A stretch of DNA of 14,670 bases from an uncultured Ruminococcus sp. (lineage in GTDB: Bacteria; Bacillota; Clostridia; Oscillospirales; Acutalibacteraceae), in the NCBI GenBank assembly GCA_902773045.1, contig CACYDE010000041.1, positions 1 to 14,670 of the forward strand, read 5' to 3'. The position numbers and the translations under genes were made by a program. This document shows, piece by piece, positions 1 to 5,860 of the stretch (its first letter is position 1; each line of letters begins with the position of its first letter). Below the pieces are notes generated by a model that worked only from the letters and a program-made list of their open reading frames with translations, was not told where the DNA came from and did not search any database.

Positions 1-36
1 AAAATAAACAAACCCAAAATTTTAACACACAAGAAT

Positions 37-65
37 GTTATCCGTTCGGGCTGCAAACGGATAAC
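37..65. repeat. 10-bp inverted repeat (hairpin)
   Basis: GTTATCCGTT at 37-46 is exactly complementary to AACGGATAAC at 56-65, with a 9-base loop. Neither side has a clear T-run, so it may be the terminator of a gene outside the window or simply a dyad. It lies directly beside the MITE-like element. Confidence 0.5.
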
Positions 66-72
66 TTAGGAA

Positions 73-222
73 CTGTTAGAAAATAAGCTGTGCAATTTAG
101 ACGCAGGATAATTTGTTCTGTGATAGGCACAATGCCACAGGAATACTGACATATTTCAAGGCATTGTAACAACGCACAAGACGAATCAGACAAGTATAAA
201 TCCACAGATTATTTTCTGACAG
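73..222. mobile_element. MITE-like element with 20-bp terminal inverted repeats
   Basis: The left end (73-92) and the reverse complement of the right end (203-222) both read CTGTyAGAAAATAAkCTGTG; they differ at two of 20 positions. The 150-bp element has no ORF of useful length. It contains a further perfect 8-bp stem (129-136 with 160-167), so a transcript would fold strongly. The hexamer acttag occurs just outside both ends (64-69 and 225-230) and could be a target duplication, though the gaps to the ends differ (3 and 2 bases). Size, lack of a gene and inverted ends fit a non-autonomous element. I cannot name the parent insertion sequence. Confidence 0.55.
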
Positions 223-613
223 TGACTTAGCATTAAATCTTTTAGCTTATATATTTTACAACAAATCAAGGAAAAATGCAACTCTATTTGTAAGATTTTA
301 TAATATTTTAAGAAAATTTCCTAATATTAAGTGGGATTTTAGAAAAAACTCGCATTTATTATTCCTTGAACCAATAATAAATATTCTCAATTTATAACTA
401 TCGAGGAACAGAAGGTGATATAAAATTTCCACTCTGTTGTTGATGTAAAGAATAGTTTTCGCTTTCGAATCCGAGATTGTTCTTCTGTCAAAGCTATTGT
501 CGTCACCCATACCCCCGGATCCATTCAATCGGTTACTCGGAACTCTGTTTAAATTCCTAAAAACTCAGTTTCGATCAGGAAAGATTGGGTAATTAGCATA
601 TGGGAAGTTTGAG
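223..613. other. Gene-free region downstream of ispE
   Basis: No ORF here has a ribosome site or recognisable product; the only long frame, on the minus strand, runs through the 78-bp repeat. The stretch holds an AT-rich 10-bp inverted repeat (354-363 with 373-382, 9-base loop), a 6-bp inverted pair (407-412 with 433-438) at the edge of the 78-bp repeat, the repeat itself, and about 80 bp of unremarkable sequence before the ispE stop codon. No clear intrinsic terminator for ispE was seen. Confidence 0.6.
437..514 (+). repeat. 78-bp structured repeat, copy 1
   Basis: Ungapped alignment with 14470-14547 gives 66 identical bases of 78 by my count. Conserved blocks include GATGTAAAGAATAGTTTTCG, TCAAAGCTATT and TCACCCATACCC. 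AATAGTTT can pair with AAAGCTATT (one G-U), and the outer GATG pairs with CGTC here and CATC in copy 2, so the fold is kept although bases changed. This copy lies about 100 bp beyond the ispE stop codon, inverted with respect to ispE transcription. Confidence 0.7.
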
Positions 614-616
614 TTA
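599..616 (-). repeat. 18-bp sequence shared by the 3' ends of ispE and the PAP2 gene
   Basis: Read on the minus strand this is TAACTCAAACTTCCCATA, whose first three bases are the ispE stop codon. The identical 18 bases occur at 14417-14434 on the plus strand, 3 bases after the PAP2 phosphatase stop codon. It may be a conserved fragment of a larger repeat family that includes the nearby 78-bp repeat. Confidence 0.5.
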
Positions 617-1489
617 TTTACGGTTTAAAATCCGAAGCCCTGCACATTTTGGTTTTGTCACAAAAACAGATTCATATCGTTTCTCAAACAACCGCGCGCA
701 ATTTTTTGCATTTTCCTCATCACGAAAGACCGCGAAAACCGCAGATCCGCTGCCGCTCATACAAGCTCCCAGCGCGCCGTCACATTCGGACAGTTCTTTT
801 TTCAGATCCAGCAATTCCTCATTTTTCAGAGTATCTTCAAAGTCATTCCTGAGATTTTTTCCTATGATTCCGATATCATTGAAATCTTCAAGCATTTTGT
901 CCGTTGCGCTTTCCGGAATTTCTGTACGTAAATCAACCGCACTGTAAGCCTGCGGAGTCGAGATTCCGACCGGCGGTTTCACAAGAACGATATAACATTC
1001 CGGCATGTTTTGAATCTTGGTAAGCGTTGTTCCGACGCCCTGAGCAAGAACCGTTCCTCCTCTTATGCAAAACGGTATATCAGCACCGATAGAAGCGCCG
1101 ATCTCTTCAAGCTCTGTTTCGGAAAGTTTTTTTCCGCAAAGTTCGTTTAGTCCGAGCAGAACTGCCGCGCCGTCTGCGCTCCCTCCCGCAAGCCCTGCTT
1201 GAGTGGGAATATTTTTTTCTATATTAATATTATATCCCGTAATCGGCTCGTCAATTTCATCAAAAAACTTTTTTGCGCATTTCACCGCGATATTTCTCTC
1301 GTCACAAGGGACTCCGGGATAACTGCACGACACCGTGATCTCTCGGGAGTTGTTTTCCGAAAGGGTAATAACGTCGTACAGTCCGACAGACTGCATGATC
1401 GTTTTGACATTGTGATAACCGTCGGAACGCTTTCCCAATACATCAAGAGTCAGATTGATTTTTGCGTAAGCTTTAACTTGTATCTCCAT
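614..1489 (-). CDS. ispE: 4-diphosphocytidyl-2-C-methyl-D-erythritol kinase (IspE)
   Basis: A cytosolic GHMP-family kinase that phosphorylates CDP-methylerythritol at the 2-hydroxyl using ATP, the fourth step of the MEP route to isoprenoid precursors. The three expected motifs are present: AKINLTLDV near residues 9-17 with the substrate-binding lysine, the glycine-rich ATP loop AGLAGGSADGAA at about 98-109, and MSGSGSAVFAVF near the C-terminus. GADIPF at about 135-140 carries the catalytic aspartate. At 291 residues the length is normal. I place the start at 1489, which has GAGGTG five bases upstream, rather than the ATG at 1504 that overlaps the stop codon of the preceding membrane gene (ATGA). 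This overlap implies an operon and probably translational coupling. It is the last gene of the minus-strand cluster. Identity is near certain. Confidence 0.96.
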   Translation of the reverse strand: MEIQVKAYAKINLTLDVLGKRSDGYHNVKTIMQSVGLYDVITLSENNSREITVSCSYPGVPCDERNIAVKCAKKFFDEIDEPITGYNINIEKNIPTQAGLAGGSADGAAVLLGLNELCGKKLSETELEEIGASIGADIPFCIRGGTVLAQGVGTTLTKIQNMPECYIVLVKPPVGISTPQAYSAVDLRTEIPESATDKMLEDFNDIGIIGKNLRNDFEDTLKNEELLDLKKELSECDGALGACMSGSGSAVFAVFRDEENAKNCARLFEKRYESVFVTKPKCAGLRILNRK

Positions 1490-1500
1490 AAAACACCTCA

Positions 1501-2094
1501 TCATTCATTCACATAAATCCCAACAACGATCCCTGTGAATTCGTAATATTCAATGGTTATGCTTTTATCGTAATTGTTGAGATATTTTTCCGTGTAATAA
1601 TTATGTTCATCTATTGAGGTTTTATTTTCCACAGCATCTTTTTGTTCTTGCGTGAGATCAACAACAGTCTGTTCGCCGACATTGTTCTCGAAGCGTACTT
1701 TCAAATTTCTGCGCTTTCCCATGAGTTGGAACTGATTTGTCGTCACGATCTGAACACCGTATAAAATATCTTTCATAGGATCAATAATATCCAAAGAAGA
1801 ATTAACGGCAGCAACAATACAAATTATGCACATACAGACAGAAAACACTTTGTTATTTTTTGAGACCATCTTTTTAACACACAAAATTATCAGGATCACA
1901 CTAAAAAGAATCATAAAGGAATCGATAACTGCTAATGAATATAACCCCGGCGCGCTTTTTAAATTAACTTTTATTATCGTACGTGAAATAATCAAAGCGG
2001 TATAGATCACGCCGGCTGCAGCGTAAAACCACGGAAATCTTTTCCGGACCTCCCGCTCTTTCCTCTTCTCCTGTTTTCTTTTTTTACTGCTCAT
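1501..2094 (-). CDS. Hypothetical three-helix membrane protein
   Basis: I do not recognise this 197-residue protein. It opens with a very basic cytoplasmic segment (residues 1-20, rich in K and R), followed by three probable membrane helices at about 21-41, 52-73 and 82-100. A polar C-terminal domain of some 95 residues follows, likely outside the cell if the basic N-terminus is inside. This domain includes a charged stretch around DLTQEQKDAVENK and ends in a hydrophobic beta-like run. The start is preceded by an AGAGGACAGG ribosome site. The gene sits 23 bp after the nuclease gene and its stop overlaps the first ATG of ispE, so the three are probably cotranscribed, but the context gives no functional hint. 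Confidence 0.8.
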   Translation of the reverse strand: MSSKKRKQEKRKEREVRKRFPWFYAAAGVIYTALIISRTIIKVNLKSAPGLYSLAVIDSFMILFSVILIILCVKKMVSKNNKVFSVCMCIICIVAAVNSSLDIIDPMKDILYGVQIVTTNQFQLMGKRRNLKVRFENNVGEQTVVDLTQEQKDAVENKTSIDEHNYYTEKYLNNYDKSITIEYYEFTGIVVGIYVNE

Positions 2095-2117
2095 TGAAAC
2101 CTGTCCTCTTACAGAAT

Positions 2118-2660
2118 CTAATCGTCAAAAACTCCCGTTGACCAAAGTCCGGCATTGTTTTCTTTCGCTTCCTTTTCAAGCTGTTCGAAATAATCACGAT
2201 ACTTATCATTGGGCGGTATTGTCAGCACCCGAGCATATCCGTCCTCAAGAAGCTTTGCGTTCACCATTGTTTCTTCGTCAAGATATATGTATACCAAAGC
2301 TCTGCCGTAACGATCGGTCGGCTCTTCATCATACTCGATATAAACATATCTGTTTTCAAGAAGCTCTTTGGTGTGAGCCGAAGCAAGCTTCCCTTCGGGA
2401 ACATTTTTCTCCTTAGTCGGATGAACCGATTCAGGCGTATCAACGCCGATCAGTCTTACTGTCGTCACATCTCCGTCTATCGAAAGCTTCACGGTGTCTC
2501 CGTCAACTATTTTCACAACCTCGTAAGGACCTTCATACGGCGAATCACCGTTTAAAGGATACGTCCAGACTCCTATTATCGCTATAATCAGAATAACGCA
2601 AAAAACCGCTTCGACAGGCGACATTGTCAAATGAATATTTAAATTGTTCTTTCGGCTCAA
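2118..2660 (-). CDS. Membrane-anchored thermonuclease (SNase family)
   Basis: A staphylococcal-nuclease homologue, a calcium-dependent phosphodiesterase cleaving DNA and RNA, here tethered by one N-terminal helix (about residues 13-33) with the catalytic domain (about 45-176) presumably outside. All key residues of the S. aureus enzyme can be matched: DGDT with the metal aspartate (D55), R69 in TVRLIGVDTPE, D74 and T75, E77, and R120 in TDRYGRALVYIY. The C-terminal NNAGLWS is also typical. The start is TTG at 2660, supported by GAGGTGG nine bases upstream; an internal ATG at residue 13 would remove part of the anchor and has no ribosome site I can see. It lies downstream of the hairpin that follows gpsA. 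Likely roles are nucleic-acid scavenging or defence against extracellular DNA (inference). Confidence 0.92.
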   Translation of the reverse strand: MSRKNNLNIHLTMSPVEAVFCVILIIAIIGVWTYPLNGDSPYEGPYEVVKIVDGDTVKLSIDGDVTTVRLIGVDTPESVHPTKEKNVPEGKLASAHTKELLENRYVYIEYDEEPTDRYGRALVYIYLDEETMVNAKLLEDGYARVLTIPPNDKYRDYFEQLEKEAKENNAGLWSTGVFDD

Positions 2661-2691
2661 ATTTTGTCACCACCTCAAAAAACTTTCCGTC

Positions 2692-2736
2692 AAAATGTAC
2701 CTGATTTCAAATCAATGAAAACAGGTACGCATTTTT
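2692..2736 (-). terminator. Hairpin after gpsA, probable terminator or attenuator
   Basis: GTACCTG (2697-2703) pairs with CAGGTAC (2722-2728). Flanking AAAAT/ATTTT bases extend the stem past a small bulge, and an inner TTTCA/TGAAA can continue it. In the minus direction it is followed by a short run of T. It can end gpsA transcripts, or attenuate read-through into the nuclease and ispE, for which I found no good separate promoter. Confidence 0.6.
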
Positions 2737-2816
2737 GACTATTCAATATCGGAATGTTGTAAAAAACTGCCTTTGTCTTTCTTTGACCGGCAAACTTTAT
2801 ATTTATTGGCGCAGTC

Positions 2817-3773
2817 TTAAAACTCCTCTTTTATACTTCTGAGGAAAAGCGAAGAAAGACCATCCTGCGGAGAGATCTGCTTCGATAAGATCCGATCCAC
2901 ACAGTTCACTATCGGCATTTCAACATTATATTTTTGGGAAAGCTCAACTAACGCGCGCGAAGTGGCAACTCCCTCCGCAAGCTTCGTGTAGGTTTCACCC
3001 TTGATAAACTTTTCTCCGAACATTCTGTTTTGACTGAACTGAGAAAACAAAGTTGCCTCATAGTCTCCCAGATGGCAAAGTCCGTATGCCGAAAGCTCGT
3101 TTCCGCCCATAGCCTTGATGAGTCTTCCCACCTCATGAGTTCCTCTGCTCATCAGCGCGCCCTTCAGACAGCCGTAGCCATATCCGTCCAGCATACCTGC
3201 GGCGATTCCGATGACATTCTTTGCCGCTGCTCCTACTTCGCTTCCTATCAGGTCTTTTCCAAAATAGAATCTGATAAGCTCGCTTGAAAATTCATTGACA
3301 AGTTTTCTTTTGAGATTTTCGTCATCGCTGTCGATCACCATGCAGTTCGGAACGCCTTTGACAAAATTCTGAGGATGTCCTGGTCCAACCCAAACGGCAA
3401 CCGGAACATCGCCCAAACATTCCTTCACGACCTGAGTCAGACGACATCCTGTTGTCTCTTCGATCCCTTTCATACAGAGAACAAAGCTTTTTCCGTCAAG
3501 GTCAAGTTTTCCGACATTCGCCAAAAACGACCGAAGCGCCTGACAGCTGATCGAGATAACAAGGATCTCCGCGCGTTCAACAGCCTTCTCAAGATCCGAA
3601 GAAATCTCAAGCGACTCGGGAAAAGTCAGCATACCGTTCTTTCTCGTTTCTTTAAGCTCGATAAACTGAGGCGCGTCGGCAAGCCCCCACGTCATAACAT
3701 TATGTCCTATCTTATTAAGATACCATGCAATAAATGCACCCCATCGGCCGCAGCCCAAAACAGATATATTCAT
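2817..3773 (-). CDS. gpsA: Divergent NAD(P)-dependent glycerol-3-phosphate dehydrogenase
   Basis: Resembles GpsA, the cytosolic enzyme interconverting dihydroxyacetone phosphate and sn-glycerol 3-phosphate for phospholipid synthesis. Visible are the Rossmann loop GCGRWG (residues 7-12), CMKGIEE (100-106) with the conserved lysine, the signature GAAAKNVIGIAAGMLDGYG (181-199) with the probable catalytic lysine K185, and LMSRGTHEVGRL matching the usual [ILM]TRGxxE segment. Two family motifs are altered: the common GPSFA region reads GPGHPQNF (130-137), and the GDL..T segment reads GDYEAT. The 318-residue length is normal. The start is ATG at 3773 with AGGGAG eight bases upstream; a TTG two codons earlier is too close to that site. 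A consensus promoter lies at 3845-3873. It is either a variant true GpsA or a paralogue with a shifted substrate. Confidence 0.83.
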   Translation of the reverse strand: MNISVLGCGRWGAFIAWYLNKIGHNVMTWGLADAPQFIELKETRKNGMLTFPESLEISSDLEKAVERAEILVISISCQALRSFLANVGKLDLDGKSFVLCMKGIEETTGCRLTQVVKECLGDVPVAVWVGPGHPQNFVKGVPNCMVIDSDDENLKRKLVNEFSSELIRFYFGKDLIGSEVGAAAKNVIGIAAGMLDGYGYGCLKGALMSRGTHEVGRLIKAMGGNELSAYGLCHLGDYEATLFSQFSQNRMFGEKFIKGETYTKLAEGVATSRALVELSQKYNVEMPIVNCVDRILSKQISPQDGLSSLFLRSIKEEF

Positions 3774-3837
3774 AAGCAACTCTCCCTTTATCCTAAGCGG
3801 TTTAAATAAAACGATCCAACCCGCCGTAGTTATTTAT

Positions 3838-3853
3838 TGGTATGATTATACCA
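3838..3853. promoter_or_regulatory. 6-bp dyad over the gpsA -10 region
   Basis: TGGTAT (3838-3843) and ATACCA (3848-3853) form a perfect dyad with a 4-base centre covering the -10 box and start point of the gpsA promoter. It is compatible with an operator, but part of the symmetry comes from the TATAAT box itself. Confidence 0.3.
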
Positions 3854-3873
3854 TTACATAGTATAAATGTCAA
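3845..3873 (-). promoter_or_regulatory. Consensus sigma-A promoter of gpsA
   Basis: Read on the minus strand: TTGACA (3868-3873), a 17-base spacer, and TATAAT (3845-3850). Both boxes match the consensus perfectly. Transcription would begin near 3838, giving a leader of about 65 nt before the ATG at 3773. Confidence 0.8.
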
Positions 3874-3897
3874 AGATTTTTTATCGGTTATTTTTAT

Positions 3898-3930
3898 AAC
3901 AACTATTTAAAAATTTTTTAAATAGTTGTT
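3898..3930. promoter_or_regulatory. Palindrome 1, probable SdpR operator upstream of -35
   Basis: A perfect 16-bp inverted repeat around a single central base. Its core is CTATTTAAAA ... TTTTAAATAG, the same half-site as palindrome 2. Its right edge overlaps the first two bases of the sdpR -35 box (3929-3934). It also lies about 25 bp upstream of the divergent gpsA -35 box, so one bound dimer could affect both genes. Confidence 0.65.
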
Positions 3931-3957
3931 GACAATTCACCGTACCGGTATTATAAT
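3929..3957 (+). promoter_or_regulatory. Consensus sigma-A promoter of sdpR-sdpI
   Basis: TTGACA (3929-3934), a 17-base spacer and TATAAT (3952-3957), both perfect. Such an unusually strong promoter, flanked by two palindromes, fits an operon normally held off by a repressor. The predicted start near 3964 falls inside palindrome 2. Confidence 0.85.
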
Positions 3958-3984
3958 CTATTTAAAATATATTTTAAATAGATT
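3955..3984. promoter_or_regulatory. Palindrome 2, probable SdpR operator over -10 and start point
   Basis: A perfect 30-bp palindrome (15 + 15, no spacer) with core CTATTTAAAATATATTTTAA and on to TAG, sharing the CTATTTAAAA half-site with palindrome 1. It covers the last three bases of the -10 box, the start point, and ends directly before the GGTGAG ribosome site of sdpR. Its centre lies about 55 bp from that of palindrome 1. Confidence 0.65.
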
Positions 3985-3993
3985 GGTGAGCAA

Positions 3994-4278
3994 ATGGGAT
4001 TACAGGAAATAATGTCCGCACTTTCGGACGGAGAACGGCGAAAGATCCTGAATATATTAAAAAAAGGAAAAATATCCTCGGGCGATCTCGCGAAAGAAGT
4101 CGGAATGACTCCTCAGGCGCTTTCCTACCATCTGAAAAAGCTTAAAACCGCTGATCTGATCTACGAATCAAAGTTTAAAAACTTTATTTACTATGAACTG
4201 AATCTCACTATTCTTGACGAGGTTGTTTTCTGGATAGACAGTTTAAGGAAGGATGATGAAAATGAAAAACAGAAATAA
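3994..4278 (+). CDS. sdpR: SdpR-family ArsR-type autorepressor
   Basis: A 94-residue winged-helix DNA-binding protein of the ArsR/SdpR type. It starts MGLQEIMSALSDGERRKIL, which is the characteristic beginning of SdpR proteins. The recognition helix region is about residues 30-52 (GDLAKEVGMTPQALSYHLKK), followed by the wing FKNFIYYELN. There are no cysteine metal sites of the classical metal-sensing ArsR members. In B. subtilis SdpR represses its own operon until SdpI, on binding the SDP toxin, holds it at the membrane; the same logic is inferred here from the gene order. The ribosome site is GGTGAG. The 3' end overlaps the start of sdpI by about 26 bp, so translation is probably coupled. Two matching palindromes bracket its promoter. 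Confidence 0.92.
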   Translation: MGLQEIMSALSDGERRKILNILKKGKISSGDLAKEVGMTPQALSYHLKKLKTADLIYESKFKNFIYYELNLTILDEVVFWIDSLRKDDENEKQK

Positions 4279-4936
4279 ACATCTCATCGCTTACGTTGTT
4301 TTGATCGCGGTACCGCTTCTTGCCGATATTATCTCACTGTTTTTTCTTCCCGAGATTATTCCGTTGCATTACAGCTTAAGCGGAGAGGCTGACCGATTTG
4401 GAAGTAAATTCGAAATTCTTATTCTTCCGGTTTGCTTCGCCGTTATAGGAGCAGTTATATTTCCGGTCGCCGGATTATCCTCCAAAAACGAAACCTCAAC
4501 GAAAAGCAACGAAAAAACAGTTCTGATCGTGGGTGAATGCTGTTTAGCCATGTTCTTGATAATAAATTTCTACACTCTCTATATCTCCGCAAAAGGAGTC
4601 ACAAATATTTATGATCCTGATATAGATATCACAAGCGTTGCATTTATACCGCTCGGGATTCTTCTCATGATTTCCGGGAATATCATGCCGAAAACAAAAC
4701 GGAATTCAATAGTGGGTGTACGGCTTCCCTGGACTCAAAAAAATGATGAAGTATGGAAGAAAAGTCAACATTTCGGAGGTATTGTTTCAATTGTCTGCGG
4801 TTTTCTGGTCTTATTATCTTCATTTATCTTTAAAGGAGCTGATGCGATCGCCGCGGTTATAATATCAATAACAATTATGACAATTATAATCACTGTTTAT
4901 TCCTACCTTATTTATAAAAAAACCGATAAACAGTAA
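4253..4936 (+). CDS. sdpI: SdpI-family membrane immunity/signalling protein
   Basis: A polytopic membrane protein of the SdpI family with an N-terminal DUF1648 segment. LPEIIPLHYSLSGEADRFGS (residues 32-51) is the DUF1648 signature, and GVRLPWTQKNDEVWKKSQHF (155-174) is the SdpI signature. Six probable helices lie at about 11-31, 55-75, 90-110, 128-144, 175-192 and 198-221. In B. subtilis SdpI confers resistance to the SDP cannibalism toxin and relays its presence to SdpR. Here it follows sdpR with an overlapping start. Three in-frame ATGs (4253, 4256, 4262) follow AAGGAAGG at 4245-4252; spacing favours 4256 or 4262, so the first residues are uncertain. No toxin genes (sdpABC) are in the window. 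Confidence 0.9.
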   Translation: MMKMKNRNKHLIAYVVLIAVPLLADIISLFFLPEIIPLHYSLSGEADRFGSKFEILILPVCFAVIGAVIFPVAGLSSKNETSTKSNEKTVLIVGECCLAMFLIINFYTLYISAKGVTNIYDPDIDITSVAFIPLGILLMISGNIMPKTKRNSIVGVRLPWTQKNDEVWKKSQHFGGIVSIVCGFLVLLSSFIFKGADAIAAVIISITIMTIIITVYSYLIYKKTDKQ

Positions 4937-5004
4937 CGAACGACAACTACAGCATTCAAAACAGTACAGAAATGAGACACTGCTGCGCGCCGAACTTCTG
5001 CTTT

Positions 5005-5010
5005 TATAAT
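5005..5010 (+). promoter_or_regulatory. Possible -10 box upstream of the CPBP gene
   Basis: TATAAT stands 26 bp before the CPBP start codon. I see no good -35 box 16-18 bp upstream, so the gene may instead be read from the sdpR promoter across the 99-bp gap. A weak call. Confidence 0.3.
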
Positions 5011-5035
5011 GTAAACCTTGGAACGGAGGGACGAT

Positions 5036-5806
5036 ATGAAAATTCTAAAAAACAAAGCTATTACAAAAAAAGCTGTGCTGTTCACACTTTGTATTCTGCC
5101 GCCCGCACTCGTCGGAACTTACTTTGCTGTCTCCGAGGTTTTAAAAAGTATTCCCCGGGAACAACGAGATATATTGATAGAGCAATGTGGCAGCGAACAA
5201 GCCGTGATATCCCTTTCTATCATACAGCCGATAATTTTAGTGATATTTTGTTCTTTCTTCGGATATCTTCTTTCGGAAAAAATCGGATTGATGAAACCGT
5301 TCAAAATCGAAAAAAAAGCTGCTGTAATCACATTGATCTCAGGGATCATCGGCGGCTTGATAATTTCATGCGACGCGTTCACATTCGCAAAAATTATTCC
5401 CGAAGTCGCGAAATCCTATGAAAGTCCGATAACCCCGATAAGCTTTGTATATTCCGTTCTTTACGGAGGAATAGTGGAAGAGATATTGCTTCGGCTTTTT
5501 GTAATGTCTCTTTTCTCACTGGCGATAAAATTCATTTTTTTCAAAAAGGAAGAAACATATTCCCCGAAAATTTATATCGCCGCAAACTTCATTGCCGCAC
5601 TTCTTTTCACAGCAGGTCATCTTCCGGCTACCTTATCGCTGTTCGGAACGCTCACTCCGCTTATTGTTTTCAGATGCTTTTTGCTGAATGGTATGGGCGG
5701 ATTAATTTTCGGATATCTTTACAGGAAGTACGGCATAGGATATTCTATGATTTCACACGCGCTTTTTCATATCTGTTCAAAATGCATTTTACTTATTTTT
5801 CTGTAA
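5036..5806 (+). CDS. CPBP-family intramembrane glutamic endopeptidase (Abi-type)
   Basis: A 256-residue multi-helix membrane protein with the three CPBP protease motifs: EEILLR (residues 148-153), FTAGH (191-195) and SHALFH (240-245). The glutamate pair and the two histidines form the predicted active site. In place of the common final asparagine or aspartate the third motif ends in histidine. Bacterial members process membrane-bound peptides, and many lie in bacteriocin loci as immunity or maturation factors. Its place 99 bp behind sdpR-sdpI makes an immunity role attractive (inference). The start is ATG at 5036, five bases after GGAGGG; the TTG at 5018 would put the ribosome site inside the gene. 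A strong terminator follows. Confidence 0.88.
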   Translation: MKILKNKAITKKAVLFTLCILPPALVGTYFAVSEVLKSIPREQRDILIEQCGSEQAVISLSIIQPIILVIFCSFFGYLLSEKIGLMKPFKIEKKAAVITLISGIIGGLIISCDAFTFAKIIPEVAKSYESPITPISFVYSVLYGGIVEEILLRLFVMSLFSLAIKFIFFKKEETYSPKIYIAANFIAALLFTAGHLPATLSLFGTLTPLIVFRCFLLNGMGGLIFGYLYRKYGIGYSMISHALFHICSKCILLIFL

Positions 5807-5809
5807 AAC

Positions 5810-5836
5810 AAGCAGGTGGTTTTCTGCCACCTGCTT
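5810..5836. terminator. Bidirectional terminator between convergent genes
   Basis: AAGCAGGTGG (5810-5819) pairs perfectly with CCACCTGCTT (5827-5836) around a 7-base loop. The minus direction is followed by GTTTTAC, the plus direction by ATTG and a later T-run. It separates the converging CPBP and DUF445 genes. Confidence 0.85.
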
Positions 5837-5860
5837 ATTGCTGACCAAATTATTTTTTTG

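Noticed and set aside
73..222. Complete insertion sequence
   Set aside because: Only inverted ends are present; 150 bp cannot hold a transposase and no remnant was recognised.
298..528. 76-codon minus-strand ORF in the left flank
   Set aside because: No ribosome site, no recognisable domain, and its N-terminal third is simply the 78-bp repeat read through. The matching frame in copy 2 stops early.
600..947. Plus-strand ORF opposite the ispE 3' end
   Set aside because: Antisense shadow of a certain gene, with no ribosome site or domain.
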